Positions 63,504 to 64,000 of a DNA stretch of 64,000 bases are shown one piece after another. The number at the start of each line of letters is the position of its first letter. Position 1 is the stretch's first letter. The translations under genes and the position numbers were made by a program. The stretch is taken from positions 310,001 through 374,000 of the forward strand of contig CANQTF010000001.1 in NCBI GenBank assembly GCA_947626745.1, given 5' to 3'. This stretch comes from an uncultured Lachnospiraceae bacterium. Its GTDB lineage: Bacteria > Bacillota > Clostridia > Lachnospirales > Lachnospiraceae. The notes under the pieces were generated by a model. The model was not told the origin of the DNA and did no database searches. It saw only the letters and a list, made by a program, of their open reading frames with translations.

Positions 63504-64000
63504 TTACATATTCCGTTCAAATTCTTCGATGCTGTTTGCCCGAGCCGCCAGCTTATGCCAGCGGCTTAAGACGGCCGGGTCATCCTGTGTCTCAATCAGT
63601 TCCATGACCCGCGGCGGGATCTGTCCCAGATCCCGCAAAAGTTCCGTTATGGCATTGATCATGCCCTGTCCGATCCCTTTTCTGCGCCCAAACTCAATAA
63701 ATTCCGTTGCCATATCGCTCATATCTACCTTACCGTCCTCTCCGTATTCTTTTACCTTCATCAACTCACTCGCTCCGGTATACTCCACTATCGCCTCATA
63801 GGTGTCTGACTCCATGGCCCGATACGCCGGATCGTTCGCCATTAACTGGTATAGTTTCTCCGGCTCCTTTGCATACCGCAGACAGTCGAAAACCTGCTTG
63901 ACATCCGTTCTAAATACTTCCGTGTTCTCAAATTTCCGCACTTCGCACACATAAATCTTATAGTCATTTACGATGTCCTGCAGTTCAGGCGGAACACCCT
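63504..64000 (-). CDS. Rpn-family recombination-promoting nuclease / PD-(D/E)XK transposase-like protein, C-terminal part (cut by window edge)
   Basis: About 165 residues of the C-terminal part of an Rpn-like protein are visible; the reading frame continues past the window edge, so the start is outside. YVCEVRKFENTEVFRTDVKQ, then FDCLRYAKEPEKLYQLM and the end LAARANSIEEFERNM fit the family's C-terminal helical region. The nuclease motifs (PD-(D/E)XK) lie beyond the edge. Family members are broad-range DNA endonucleases that raise recombination and often vary in number between strains. The window gives no sign of transposon ends. Its presence next to the LRR pair adds to the accessory look of this end. 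Confidence 0.75.
   Translation of the reverse strand, partial: GVPPELQDIVNDYKIYVCEVRKFENTEVFRTDVKQVFDCLRYAKEPEKLYQLMANDPAYRAMESDTYEAIVEYTGASELMKVKEYGEDGKVDMSDMATEFIEFGRRKGIGQGMINAITELLRDLGQIPPRVMELIETQDDPAVLSRWHKLAARANSIEEFERNM

Noticed and set aside
1..64000. tRNA, rRNA, riboswitch or insertion-sequence features
   Set aside because: Reading both strands I found no convincing tRNA arms, rRNA segments, S-box or T-box leaders, or IS ends; nearly all space is occupied by protein genes.

Overview
The window reads as a chromosome segment of an anaerobic, spore-forming member of the Clostridia, most probably a Lachnospiraceae species. The basis is a moderately high GC content, AGGAGG-type ribosome binding sites, conserved sporulation genes (yqfC, yqfD, an FtsK/SpoIIIE translocase with a TepA-like neighbour, a possible BofC-domain protein, a SpoVB-like flippase), and anaerobe redox genes (NfnAB, Rex, a TM1266-type regulator, a probable Re-face citrate synthase). 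About 50 protein genes are visible, nearly all on the minus strand. I see no rRNA, tRNA, CRISPR array or insertion sequence. The only plus-strand genes are a DUF2971 gene (9.55-10.37 kb) and an ABC-F ATPase (48.3-50.2 kb).

Layout, left to right (transcription mostly runs right to left). 0-4.8 kb: the start of a MetH-type homocysteine methyltransferase, a small lipoprotein, a double-receiver hybrid histidine kinase, and an ArsR/SmtB zinc sensor with a one-domain HMA metallochaperone under a well-formed promoter-operator. 4.8-9.4 kb: proline synthesis (proB, proA) with 5-formyl-THF cyclo-ligase between them, behind a COG2509 flavoprotein. 9.5-15.9 kb: the DUF2971 gene, a lipoprotein, and a complete sugar-type ABC importer operon (ATPase, two permeases, binding protein). 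16-24 kb: an HI0933 flavoprotein, a BofC-like protein, a SpoVB/MurJ-like flippase, and the conserved block ybeY - HD-like membrane protein - phoH - yqfD - yqfC. 24-30.5 kb: pyrimidine-nucleoside phosphorylase, rlmH, a zinc-ribbon membrane protein, a TM1266-like regulator, a MORN-repeat membrane protein and nfnAB.

30.6-48 kb: a probable spoIIIE-fhs-folD-zinc-ribbon/TPR operon, the TepA protease-like gene, a polytopic membrane protein, metY, yebC, a CNNM/HlyC-type CBS protein, mazF, alr, nnr, a coiled-coil protein and rex. 48-54 kb: the ABC-F gene divergent from rex, then a three-gene unit of citrate synthase-like enzyme, GntR/FCD regulator and NADP-isocitrate dehydrogenase, with a palindrome in its promoter that looks like the regulator's operator. 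53.7-64 kb is the most accessory-looking part: a cytoplasmic subtilisin, two very large leucine-rich-repeat surface proteins in one operon with matching C-terminal modules and sorting signals, and the end of an Rpn-type nuclease gene.

Most of the window is ordinary core genome. The points I rate most worth a second look are the PgpH-position HD protein that has lost its HD pair, the regulated citrate synthase/isocitrate dehydrogenase operon, the architecture of the LRR pair, the pump-less ArsR-HMA unit, and the twin palindromes beside the DUF2971 gene.
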